Shown: piece by piece, positions 1-7,514 of the stretch | Numbering within the stretch: the first letter of the stretch is position 1 | Layout of the letters: every line of letters starts with the position of its first letter | NCBI RefSeq assembly: GCF_963676325.1 | Contig: NZ_OY781099.1 | Span: forward strand, 868,001 to 932,000 | Direction: 5' to 3' | From: an uncultured Bacteroides sp. | GTDB lineage: Bacteria; Bacteroidota; Bacteroidia; Bacteroidales; Bacteroidaceae | DNA: 64,000 nucleotides | Notes under the pieces: generated by a model | What the model was told of the DNA's origin: nothing | Databases searched by the model: none | Seen by the model: the letters and a program-made list of their open reading frames with translations, nothing else | Translations under genes and position numbers: made by a program

Positions 1-285
1 ATGGTCAAAAATCCATGTAGAATCAATAATAGAAAAGGTAGCTCCTGTATCAACAATGAAATATTTTCTTCCATAAAACCCCAGATACAATTTCACGATA
101 GGTATATTGTTTCTTGAACCAATACCAATGAATTTAATAGAATCAGAGCCGGAATATTTAACAGAATCTTCCAACGGATTTTTCATTTTATAAGAAACAG
201 CATTGTAGCTGCTGCATCCTTTGAAAAACAGAACGAACAGTAAGCCGATAAGGACCACATGAATAAACAATCCGTCCTTTTTCAT
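1..285 (-). CDS. Retropepsin-like aspartyl protease lipoprotein, C-terminal part missing
   Basis: The reverse strand reads open from an ATG at 283-285 to the left edge (95 residues), so the 3' part lies outside the window. The N-terminus is a hydrophobic segment ending in FFKGCSS, a plausible SPII lipobox. Near residues 76-84 comes FIVDTGATF, the Asp-Thr-Gly-Ala flap-type motif of retropepsin-like aspartic proteases. I infer an exported, membrane-anchored protein with one aspartyl protease lobe. The motif is seen directly; substrate and activity are unknown. A noncoding gap of about 140 bp separates it from the gene upstream. Confidence 0.6.
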   Translation of the reverse strand, partial: MKKDGLFIHVVLIGLLFVLFFKGCSSYNAVSYKMKNPLEDSVKYSGSDSIKFIGIGSRNNIPIVKLYLGFYGRKYFIVDTGATFSIIDSTWIFDH

Positions 286-423
286 TTTCAGTTAAATTAG
301 TTTCACATTGCTTAAATTTAGAACAAAACAAATGGATACTAAGTTTGCTTGAAAATGGTTAAATCTGCTGATTGGTATAAGTTGGGGATGTCTTGCTGAT
401 CAGTTAATAATTTCGGCTTTCCA

Positions 424-1068
424 TTAAATTTTCAGGAAAAAGTCTGTATCATCATAAGAGAATCTTATTAAATCCCGTTTAGGACCTCCGTCTTCATTCT
501 CATCTGTTCTTTTGTGCATATCATTCTCATCAAATTCATACTCAAAATCACTGTTCCCTATATAAACTAACTGCTTGGAAAAAGTATCATATTTTAATTT
601 TACGTCGCCTATCTGAGACATCTTTTCGGAAAAGAAATCATATTTAATTTCTACATTACCTATTCTTTCTACCCGTTCAGAAGCGAAATTGTATTTAAAT
701 ACCTTGTCTCCAATTTTAGAGATCTTTTTTGAACCAAGATCATAACCTATTACAAGGTCTCCAATTCTTGATATGTTATTGGTGAAAAAGTCATATTCAA
801 TTTTATATCCATCAATTCTTTTCAGGTGTCCTCCTTTTGACAGATTGCGCGATGGCTCAAATCTCAAATCACCGCTTTCACATTCCGGATCACGATATTG
901 ACTAATCTTCTTAATATTTCCCATTTGATCAAACGTGATAGACGAATCATGGAGTCTGATTTTAACAAAGAAATCGCCAACCAGATCTGTGTATACGGTT
1001 AGATGCTGAGCATTGGCAACTGTTGTAAATAGAAATAGAATAAATGCACTGATAATGTACTTTCTCAT
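424..1068 (-). CDS. Secreted hypothetical protein made of six 17-residue repeats
   Basis: 214 residues with a signal peptide ending near residue 20 (VANAQ), so probably periplasmic or exported. Residues about 81-182 form six consecutive 17-residue units with the pattern xxxxIGDxxIxYDxFSx. The Ile-Gly-Asp and Tyr-Asp positions recur in nearly every unit, suggesting a repetitive beta-rich structure. The C-terminus is short and acidic. No catalytic motif is visible and I do not recognise the function. It stands alone: the next reverse-strand gene begins 57 bp upstream of its start. Confidence 0.75.
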   Translation of the reverse strand: MRKYIISAFILFLFTTVANAQHLTVYTDLVGDFFVKIRLHDSSITFDQMGNIKKISQYRDPECESGDLRFEPSRNLSKGGHLKRIDGYKIEYDFFTNNISRIGDLVIGYDLGSKKISKIGDKVFKYNFASERVERIGNVEIKYDFFSEKMSQIGDVKLKYDTFSKQLVYIGNSDFEYEFDENDMHKRTDENEDGGPKRDLIRFSYDDTDFFLKI

Positions 1069-1125
1069 ATTATTCTTTGTTTAGTTTTGTCTTATTCCGG
1101 GCAGTCTTTTTGTGTGAGTGGGCTT

Positions 1126-1395
1126 CTATTTATTCCACCTCTTAAACTTAGGAAACGCCTCTTTCATCATAGCAATAGCCTCTTCTCTGGAAATAGGTTT
1201 CTCAAGTCCTTTGTTAAACTCATCCAGAAATTCCACACAATGAAGAATCATTTCATTCATTGTGCAATCCTGAGTAAAATCTCCTTTTTGGAAACAGTAA
1301 GTACAATAATCATTGTTGTGGCTACCATCGGCATTTGTACCAAGTAGCTCGTCGGATGGCATAGGCATTCCGCAGCTTTGACAGATTCTTTCCAT
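1126..1395 (-). CDS. Small putative zinc-ribbon protein
   Basis: 89 residues. The N-terminus ICQSCGMPM and a second pair CTYC, about 25 residues later, make a four-cysteine zinc-ribbon arrangement. The helical C-terminal half (residues 45-89) ends in a basic patch, FKRWNK. This matches the small putative zinc-ribbon family common in Bacteroidetes and Firmicutes, whose role is not established. A forward-strand ORF overlapping it has no family resemblance and is taken as a shadow. It lies in a run of small cysteine-containing genes next to a ferredoxin, which hints at a metal or redox setting but proves nothing. Confidence 0.75.
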   Translation of the reverse strand: MERICQSCGMPMPSDELLGTNADGSHNNDYCTYCFQKGDFTQDCTMNEMILHCVEFLDEFNKGLEKPISREEAIAMMKEAFPKFKRWNK

Positions 1396-1501
1396 AATAA
1401 TTAATGTTTATGATTACGTGCAAATATAACTCTTCTTTATGAAATACAAAGTAATTGAATAGTAAATTATTATTAATAGATGTCAGAGCGATTTTCTCCT
1501 T

Positions 1502-1729
1502 TTACTCTTCTCCTTCATTCCAGTAAAACTCCAAAGCACCGGAAGGACATTTCTTTACTGCTTCTATAATCTTCTCAGTTGAAGCGTTTTCAAGTCTTAT
1601 CCAAGGTTTCTCACAAGGTTGGAATATATCCGGGCTGTTATTAACGCAATTGCCTGAATGCTTGCACTTCTGTGGTTCCCAAACAACAGTTATTTCACCA
1701 TTGCTAAAGTAATGCTTTTTATTTTCCAT
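1502..1729 (-). CDS. Divergent mono-cluster 4Fe-4S protein (YjdI/Fer4_19 type)
   Basis: 75 residues. The sequence has VVWEPQKCKHSGNCV, then PDIFQP, then VKKCPSGALEF near the C-terminus. This is the layout of the divergent 4Fe-4S mono-cluster domain found in YjdI-like proteins: Cys-x5-Cys early and a Cys-Pro distal ligand. It probably binds one iron-sulfur cluster in the cytoplasm; its partner is unknown. Related domains are sometimes fused to or next to acetyltransferases or CDGSH proteins, but none is seen here. Stop codon and start at 1729 are clear. Confidence 0.8.
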   Translation of the reverse strand: MENKKHYFSNGEITVVWEPQKCKHSGNCVNNSPDIFQPCEKPWIRLENASTEKIIEAVKKCPSGALEFYWNEGEE

Positions 1730-1860
1730 ATTGCATGTTTAATTAGATAGATTATTCTGAAGTAACGAAAAGGCAATCTGTAATTTATGCAGATTGCCTG
1801 ATTAAGTGGTATGAGACCTTACTGATACATTGTAAATCAGCTTTGCTGCATTGTAACATT

Positions 1861-2076
1861 TCATTCTTGTTTTGTTACCACATTCTTTAGTTGTTCTTTC
1901 AACTTTTCAGCTTTGCATTTTGCAGTATCTACAACATCTTTAAGCTCACTTTTTGATTTAGTGAAACATTTATCAGCACACTCATTAATGCATTCAAACT
2001 GACCGTCATCCTGCAACTTACGGATAATATACCCTAATGTACATCCAATAGCTAACCCCCAAATAACTCCTTTCAT
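1861..2076 (-). CDS. Small YtxH-like membrane-anchored hypothetical protein
   Basis: 71 residues. The N-terminus GVIWGLAIGCTLGYIIRKL is one membrane segment with a glycine-rich face. A charged, helix-forming tail follows (SKSELKDVVDTAKCKAEKL). Four cysteines lie between residues 12 and 54 besides the tail cysteine. The overall form resembles YtxH-like small membrane proteins of Bacteroidetes, whose function is unknown. It is transcribed away from the ferredoxin gene, and the two 5' ends share the 2077-2218 region. Confidence 0.6.
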   Translation of the reverse strand: MKGVIWGLAIGCTLGYIIRKLQDDGQFECINECADKCFTKSKSELKDVVDTAKCKAEKLKEQLKNVVTKQE

Positions 2077-2141
2077 AGTTTTTAGTTTTTAATAGATTGG
2101 TAGAATAGGTGAACTAAAAATATAACATATTGAGTGCCCGG

Positions 2142-2173
2142 TTTGTTTTTATGCTGAACATATTATATATTTG
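2142..2173 (+). promoter_or_regulatory. Bacteroidetes-type promoter of the ferredoxin gene
   Basis: TTTG at 2142-2145 and TATATTTG at 2166-2173 are separated by 20 bp, matching the Bacteroidetes sigma-ABfr consensus (TTTG, 19-21 bp, TAnnTTTG). The predicted transcript starts near 2180. That places the in-frame ATG at 2171 inside the promoter and supports the ATG at 2219 as the true start. Confidence 0.7.
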
Positions 2174-2218
2174 TTTGTTATCAACATGATTGTTTTAACC
2201 ACTAAAAAATTATATAGT

Positions 2219-2416
2219 ATGCCAATAAAAAGAGTATGGCTTGATGAGAGCGAAAATGAGTGTATATCTTGTGGACTGTGCGAAGCAACATGTCCCGAAG
2301 TATTTGAGGTGCCTGATAAAATGGTTGTAAAACCAGGCGTTGATTTTAATCTGTATGAAGAAGAAATAATTAATTCAGCAGAAGGTTGCCCCAGTGAAGT
2401 TATTAAATACGAATAA
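2219..2416 (+). CDS. Single-cluster ferredoxin
   Basis: 65 residues starting MPIKRVWLDES. The core CISCGLCEATCP followed by a distal GCPSEVI is the pattern of short single-cluster [4Fe-4S] or [3Fe-4S] ferredoxins: three clustered ligands plus a distal Cys-Pro. Compared with Thermotoga-type ferredoxins it keeps the extra fourth cysteine of the first group but lacks its usual second disulfide partner. It is probably a soluble electron carrier for cytoplasmic oxidoreductases. The start was chosen because the promoter at 2142-2173 lies over the longer frame. Confidence 0.85.
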   Translation: MPIKRVWLDESENECISCGLCEATCPEVFEVPDKMVVKPGVDFNLYEEEIINSAEGCPSEVIKYE

Positions 2417-2464
2417 CTATTTTTTTTCTACAGTTTAAAAAAAATAGTTTGTTACTTTGTGTAC

Positions 2465-2532
2465 GCATAAGCTTTGAGTATTTAATTGTTTAAGTTTGGT
2501 ACCTCAAATATATTAATACTCTTGGCTTATGC
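2465..2532. terminator. Long imperfect inverted repeat between convergent genes
   Basis: GCATAAGC (2465-2472) pairs with GCTTATGC (2525-2532). After a 3-nt mismatch, GAGTATT (2476-2482) pairs with AATACTC (2515-2521). A GGTACC palindrome sits in the loop. It lies between the ends of the ferredoxin and hybrid-sensor genes, so a bidirectional terminator is the simplest reading, although no long T-run follows directly. Confidence 0.5.
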
Positions 2533-2608
2533 TTTGTTTTTCTGCATATTAATTACAAACATAGGGACTGCTACTAACATTTGCTATTTGCCACTGCTGG
2601 ATGGGCTT

Positions 2609-5365
2609 TCAGGCTGGTTGAGAAATCCCAATTCTTTTTAAATACTCAGTAGGGCTTTCACCAAAATATTCTTTATAACACTTGCTAAAGTATGATGGAG
2701 AAGTAAATCCCACTTCGTAACAAATCTCTGCTATCGTCATATCTGAAGAGGATATCAGTGTAGATGCTTTTTTTAAACGAGCTATACGAAGTACCTCATT
2801 GGGTGCATAATTTGTCAGAGCTTTTATTTTTCGATAAAGTTGCACTCTGCTTAGTCCCATTTCTTTGCCCAGATCTTCTACATTGAGTTCAGAGTTGCTA
2901 ATCCCCTCTTCTATGAGTTTTTTGAATTTCTCGACGAATATTTTATCCATGTCGCATATGGGTTCCTTTTCGAGTGCATTATTATCACCAAAAAATTGTT
3001 TCAGTCGCTTGTGCCCGTCAATAAGATTCCGAACGCGTGCTGTAAGTACCTGCGAATTGAATGGCTTGGAGATATATGAGTCTGCTCCATTATCAAAACC
3101 TTCAATGCGTTGCTCATCAAGAGAACAGGCTGTAAGAAGAATTATAGGGATGTGGCAAGTTTGTAATTCACCTTTCAGACGACGGCAGCATTCTATACCA
3201 TCCATGCCAGGCATCATTATATCGCTTATAATTACGTCTGGTACATATTTCATAGCCTTACGGATACCTTCAGCTCCGTCTTTTGCTTCTATCACTTCAT
3301 ATTCTTGCTGAAGCAGTTGGTGTATGTAAGAACGGATGTCGGGATTATCATCAATAACAAGTACTGTCTCACAATTTTTAGAATGAATTTCAGTAATAGA
3401 GGGTTCGTCCGGCATTTCAAATAATAGTTGTTGAGTTTCGGAAGAAATAGCTGTAACTGAAGCTGCTTCACAAAACAAATCCTGTTCAAAAGGTAAGTCT
3501 ACGGTAAATATAGTGCCTTTCAGCTTATCACTTTCCACCTGAATATTACCCTTGTGCATGTCTACAAAGGCTTTAACAAGTGCCAGTCCGATGCCGGAAC
3601 CTTCGTGGTGCAAATCTGTTTTGTAGAATCGTTCAAAGATGTTCCGAATATGTTCAGGAGAAATAGCAGTGCCGCTGTTAGCAATAGTGAAACGTACATA
3701 TTTATTTCCTTCCTGTTCTATAGTAAGGAGATTCACATGTATTATTCCGTTCTCTGGTGTGAATTTAAATGCATTGGATAGCAGATTAAAGTAAATCCGT
3801 TCCAGCTTCTCTACGTCAACAACAGCATGAAAATCCGTATTTGGAAGAACATCAAAGATAAATTTTATATGTTTCTTTCTAACAGCTGCGCGGAATGCAG
3901 AATTCCATTCTTCAAATGAAACTGCGAGATCAATCTTATTTAATACTAACTCCAGCTTCCCGTTCTCAAATTTGCGGAAATCCAATATTTGGTTCACCAG
4001 ACGCAGCAGAATATTGACATTCTTTTTAACCAATTGCAATGATTGCTGTTGGTTGTTAGTCAGGCTTTTATCATCAAGAAGTTGATCAATAGGATCGGCT
4101 ACTAAGGTAAGAGGTGTACGAAAATCGTGTGATATGTTAGTAAAGAATACCAGCTTGGCATTTGTAGCCTCTTCCAGTTGTTTAGAGAGCTCAATTAACT
4201 GGTCTCGTTTCAATTCTAATTCTTCCTTTTGATTGGTAATTTCGTCGTTTCGTTTCGATAGTTCTTTGTTTAGTCGGTTTTTGACACGTAACGACATCCA
4301 TAAAATCATAAACATCCCTGTAAAGAGTATGAGCACAATAAAGCTTGCGTATAAAACAATTTTTTGTTTAGCATAACTAGTCAGATAGTCGCCAATACGA
4401 TTGTTGAGAAGTCCTATTCTTTTTTCGTTCTCGGCAATATGATCGGTTTGCAGCTTCATTACTCTGGCATTGGTTTTGTCCACAATGGCAGTGCTTAGAA
4501 TTGTTTCCCGCGGATATTTCTTTTTTTCTAGTATCTTCATTGCTATTTGCATTACACGATCGCCTCCCGTTGGATAGATAAAGGTTGCATCTAGTACATT
4601 TTTCAGCACAAGGTCTACACCGAAATCTTTGCCGGGAAGGGCATCAATACCAATAAAGGTAGTCCCTTTCTCTCTCTTGTTTTTTCGTGCGGAAAGGTAG
4701 GCCCCGGCAGCCATACGGTCGTTGTGGGCAAATACTACGTCAATTTTTGGATAATGATTTAGAATGAAATCCATTTTTTTTTCAGCCTGAATTTGAAGCC
4801 ACCCGGCATCTTCTTTACACAGTAAAGAGATTGAAGGATATTTGCTCATAGCACTCATAAATCCTTGGTGACGGTCAATAGCAGGTGTTGAACCGCTCAG
4901 ACCTGTTAGTTCGGCAATTGTCCCTTTTCCTTTAAGCTGTGCTGCGATATAATTACCTACAGCTTTACCAATTTCATAATTATCAGCACCAACAAAGGCT
5001 GTATATTTATCGGAAAGAATTTTGCGGTCTACTACAATGACAGGAATCCCCTTGTTATAAGCTTCTTCAACGATTGGCGTCATAGGAGCCGCTTCGTTTG
5101 GGGCAACAATCAGAAGATCCACTTTTTTATTAATAAAGTAATGAATGTCGTCTGCCTGCTTTTGGTTATTATCTTTGGCTGTACGTATTTCAACCTTAAT
5201 GCCATTGTAAAACTGTGCTTCGCGAAGTATTTCATTGTTCATCTTGTGCCGCCATTCATCATCGCTGCACTGAGATACACCAATAATGTATCTGGAAGAA
5301 TCTTTCCTGCACGATGATGACAGAATAGTAAGGATTAACAAAATAATAAAGGTTGTGTATTTCAT
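2609..5365 (-). CDS. Hybrid two-component system sensor/regulator with periplasmic sugar-binding domain (fructose type)
   Basis: 918 residues. Order of parts: lipobox-like signal (LSSSC, residue 19); a periplasmic LacI/ribose-binding-like domain, about 25-305; a membrane helix, about 337-358; a coiled coil; HisKA with ISHDFRTP (His413); HATPase with N-box and GSGIGLALV near 590; a receiver with VIISDIMMPGMDG (Asp715); and an AraC-type HTH at about 815-910. This is the fused Bacteroides HTCS design. The periplasmic-binding-protein input, next to fructokinase and GH32 genes, matches B. thetaiotaomicron BT1754, which senses fructose. I infer that it activates the divergent operons at 5462-17374. 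It is separated from the fructokinase gene by a terminator hairpin. Confidence 0.9.
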   Translation of the reverse strand: MKYTTFIILLILTILSSSCRKDSSRYIIGVSQCSDDEWRHKMNNEILREAQFYNGIKVEIRTAKDNNQKQADDIHYFINKKVDLLIVAPNEAAPMTPIVEEAYNKGIPVIVVDRKILSDKYTAFVGADNYEIGKAVGNYIAAQLKGKGTIAELTGLSGSTPAIDRHQGFMSAMSKYPSISLLCKEDAGWLQIQAEKKMDFILNHYPKIDVVFAHNDRMAAGAYLSARKNKREKGTTFIGIDALPGKDFGVDLVLKNVLDATFIYPTGGDRVMQIAMKILEKKKYPRETILSTAIVDKTNARVMKLQTDHIAENEKRIGLLNNRIGDYLTSYAKQKIVLYASFIVLILFTGMFMILWMSLRVKNRLNKELSKRNDEITNQKEELELKRDQLIELSKQLEEATNAKLVFFTNISHDFRTPLTLVADPIDQLLDDKSLTNNQQQSLQLVKKNVNILLRLVNQILDFRKFENGKLELVLNKIDLAVSFEEWNSAFRAAVRKKHIKFIFDVLPNTDFHAVVDVEKLERIYFNLLSNAFKFTPENGIIHVNLLTIEQEGNKYVRFTIANSGTAISPEHIRNIFERFYKTDLHHEGSGIGLALVKAFVDMHKGNIQVESDKLKGTIFTVDLPFEQDLFCEAASVTAISSETQQLLFEMPDEPSITEIHSKNCETVLVIDDNPDIRSYIHQLLQQEYEVIEAKDGAEGIRKAMKYVPDVIISDIMMPGMDGIECCRRLKGELQTCHIPIILLTACSLDEQRIEGFDNGADSYISKPFNSQVLTARVRNLIDGHKRLKQFFGDNNALEKEPICDMDKIFVEKFKKLIEEGISNSELNVEDLGKEMGLSRVQLYRKIKALTNYAPNEVLRIARLKKASTLISSSDMTIAEICYEVGFTSPSYFSKCYKEYFGESPTEYLKRIGISQPA

Positions 5366-5407
5366 TGTTTCCCACGATGTAATTAAGGTACAAAGATAAA
5401 AATAATA

Positions 5408-5430
5408 GGAGCATCTGCAACAGATGCTCC
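5408..5430 (-). terminator. Terminator after the fructokinase operon
   Basis: GGAGCATCT (5408-5416) and AGATGCTCC (5422-5430) form a perfect 9-bp stem with a 5-nt loop, followed on the reverse strand by a T-rich stretch. It ends the 9329-to-5462 transcript before the HTCS gene. Confidence 0.75.
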
Positions 5431-5461
5431 ATAAATAAGATTAAATATTATTATCGAAAAA

Positions 5462-6349
5462 TCACTGTAATTGTTTTTTTAGCATTTCAGGCAGTTGGGG
5501 CATGGCTCCACTTTGTGTACAAATATAGGCAGAGACTTCCACGGCTAGCTTATGCGCTTCGCGGATGGACTTGCCTTTTAAAATTGAAGCACAGAATGCA
5601 GCGGTAAATGAATCACCGGCTCCTACAGTGTCGGCTATGCTAACCGTTGGTGTTTCAAGGAAAGAAACCTCTTCCGGTGTAAATACATAACTGCCATTTG
5701 TTCCACATGTAAGAATCAGCATCTTTAAGTTATATTTGGCAATTAGCATCTGACAAGTGTCCTGAAGGTCAATGCCGGGATAACCAAAAATACGAGAGAT
5801 GATAACTAGTTCTTCGTCATTTATTTTGAGTATGTTGCATTTGTTGAAAGAATTCTCAATAATCTCTTTGTTATAAAAGTTCTGACGAAGATTAATATCA
5901 AAAATCTTGCATTGTCCTTCTCCGTCGGGCATGGCATCAAGAAAGCGGTTTATTGCTTCTCTTGATACTGCGCTACGCTGCGCCAGAGAACCAAAACAAA
6001 CGGAACGTGTAGAAAGGGCAAGAGTTTGCAAGGCTTTAGTAAATGGGATGTTATCCCAGGCTACTCCTTCTTTAATTTCATAACAAGGCACACCTTCAGC
6101 ATCCAGTTCCACCTGAACAGTTCCGGTTGGAAAGTCTACTTTCTCCAATTGATATTTCAGATTCTTTTCATGAAAAACATCTAGTATTTCATTGCCTAGA
6201 GCATCGTTGCCAATAGCACTCACTACACAACTATCGAAGCCAAACTGTGATACATGATAAGCAAAATTTGCAGGAGCTCCACCTATTTTTTTTCCTTCAG
6301 GCAACATATCCCAAAGTGCTTCACCCAATCCAACAATTATATTATTCAT
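5462..6349 (-). CDS. Fructokinase, PfkB family
   Basis: 295 residues. The N-terminus has GLGEALWDMLP and KIGGAPANFA, the sugar-binding signature of PfkB/ribokinase-fold kinases. The catalytic and anion-hole motif TVGAGDSFTAAF has its base at Asp246. It would phosphorylate cytoplasmic fructose to fructose-6-phosphate with ATP. Its stop is 32 bp upstream of the terminator hairpin. Its start is 4 bp from the MFS transporter stop, so the two are co-transcribed. Position and family match BT1757 of the levan locus. The locus supports fructose as substrate; no other PfkB sugar kinase fits this context as well. Confidence 0.9.
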   Translation of the reverse strand: MNNIIVGLGEALWDMLPEGKKIGGAPANFAYHVSQFGFDSCVVSAIGNDALGNEILDVFHEKNLKYQLEKVDFPTGTVQVELDAEGVPCYEIKEGVAWDNIPFTKALQTLALSTRSVCFGSLAQRSAVSREAINRFLDAMPDGEGQCKIFDINLRQNFYNKEIIENSFNKCNILKINDEELVIISRIFGYPGIDLQDTCQMLIAKYNLKMLILTCGTNGSYVFTPEEVSFLETPTVSIADTVGAGDSFTAAFCASILKGKSIREAHKLAVEVSAYICTQSGAMPQLPEMLKKQLQ

Positions 6350-6353
6350 AATA

Positions 6354-7505
6354 CTAAAATTTAATATTTTTTGTTAATAATAAAAGATAAACAACTCCAA
6401 TGGTCATAACTAAAACAGCACCAATCTGGGCTAACATTATATCAGATACTATCCCCATCACAAGCGGAAATATTGTACCACCAAACAATCCCATGATCAT
6501 CAGTCCGGATACTTCATTCTGCTTGCTGGGTTTGTGCAGCAATGCCTGAGAAAAGATAATGGAAAATACATTAGAATTACCGAAGCCAATCAACCCTACG
6601 CAAGCGTATATAGTTATTTTAGTGTCTACAAAGTAGAGACCACCCATACCTATAGCCAGCAGAATAACACTTATTGCAAAGAATATCTTTCCAGAGACTT
6701 TAGTCAAAATAAAAGCTCCTGAGAAACATCCGATGGTACGGAAAAGAAAATAGACACTGGTGGCATATCCTGCATCAGCTAATCTCATACCTAAACGTTC
6801 AATCAGAATTTTTGGAGCAGTTACGTTGGTTCCTACGTCAATACCCACATGGCACATAATACCAAGGAATGACAATAAAATAAGTTTATCGCCCAGTAAA
6901 GCGAAGCATTCGCCAAAACTGGAGCTTTTTCCTTCAACTTTTTTCTCTTCAATTGATGTAGTGCCAAGAACTACAATTGCAATAATTGCAATAACGGTAA
7001 AGATGGGGAATAATATTTGCCAATAAGAAAATTGTATTGCACCCCAAGCTGCAAGGATTGGTGCCACAAATGAGGCAATGGCTTTTACAAACTGTCCTAA
7101 GGTCAAAGAACTAGCCAATCTTTCGCCACTTACTATATTGGAAATAAGCGGGTTGAGAGACACCTGCATCAATGTATTACCGATCCCTAATAATGAAAAA
7201 GAAATCAACATACCTGGATATGAATGGTTTATAACAGGCACAATTAATGCAAGAACTGTAACAACAAGACTCAGCAATACTGTTTTTTTTCTTCCTATTC
7301 GGTTCATCAGCATACCTGTTGGAACAGAGAATATCAAGAACCAGAAAAAAACCATTGATGGGAATATATTTGCCTCTGTGTCAGTGAGACTTAAATCTGC
7401 TTTTACATAATTAGTAGCAATACCTACAAGGTCTACAAATCCCATTGCGAAGAAACAGAACATCACTGGGATAAGTTTAGCATATATTTTTTTTGTATTT
7501 CTCAT
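6354..7505 (-). CDS. MFS sugar transporter (probable fructose importer)
   Basis: 383 residues, strongly hydrophobic with about 12 predicted membrane helices. The loop MLMNRIGRKKTV after helix 2 is the MFS motif A. The family is the FucP/GlcP-like branch of MFS transporters. Lying between fructokinase (4-bp gap) and a GH32 gene (9-bp gap), it most likely carries free fructose across the inner membrane, like BT1758. Substrate is inferred from context only. Confidence 0.85.
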   Translation of the reverse strand: MRNTKKIYAKLIPVMFCFFAMGFVDLVGIATNYVKADLSLTDTEANIFPSMVFFWFLIFSVPTGMLMNRIGRKKTVLLSLVVTVLALIVPVINHSYPGMLISFSLLGIGNTLMQVSLNPLISNIVSGERLASSLTLGQFVKAIASFVAPILAAWGAIQFSYWQILFPIFTVIAIIAIVVLGTTSIEEKKVEGKSSSFGECFALLGDKLILLSFLGIMCHVGIDVGTNVTAPKILIERLGMRLADAGYATSVYFLFRTIGCFSGAFILTKVSGKIFFAISVILLAIGMGGLYFVDTKITIYACVGLIGFGNSNVFSIIFSQALLHKPSKQNEVSGLMIMGLFGGTIFPLVMGIVSDIMLAQIGAVLVMTIGVVYLLLLTKNIKF

Positions 7506-7514
7506 GAATTTGGA

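Noticed and set aside
2171..2218. Longer ferredoxin start at 2171
   Set aside because: The ATG lies inside the predicted promoter and the extra residues do not look like ferredoxin; 2219 fits better.
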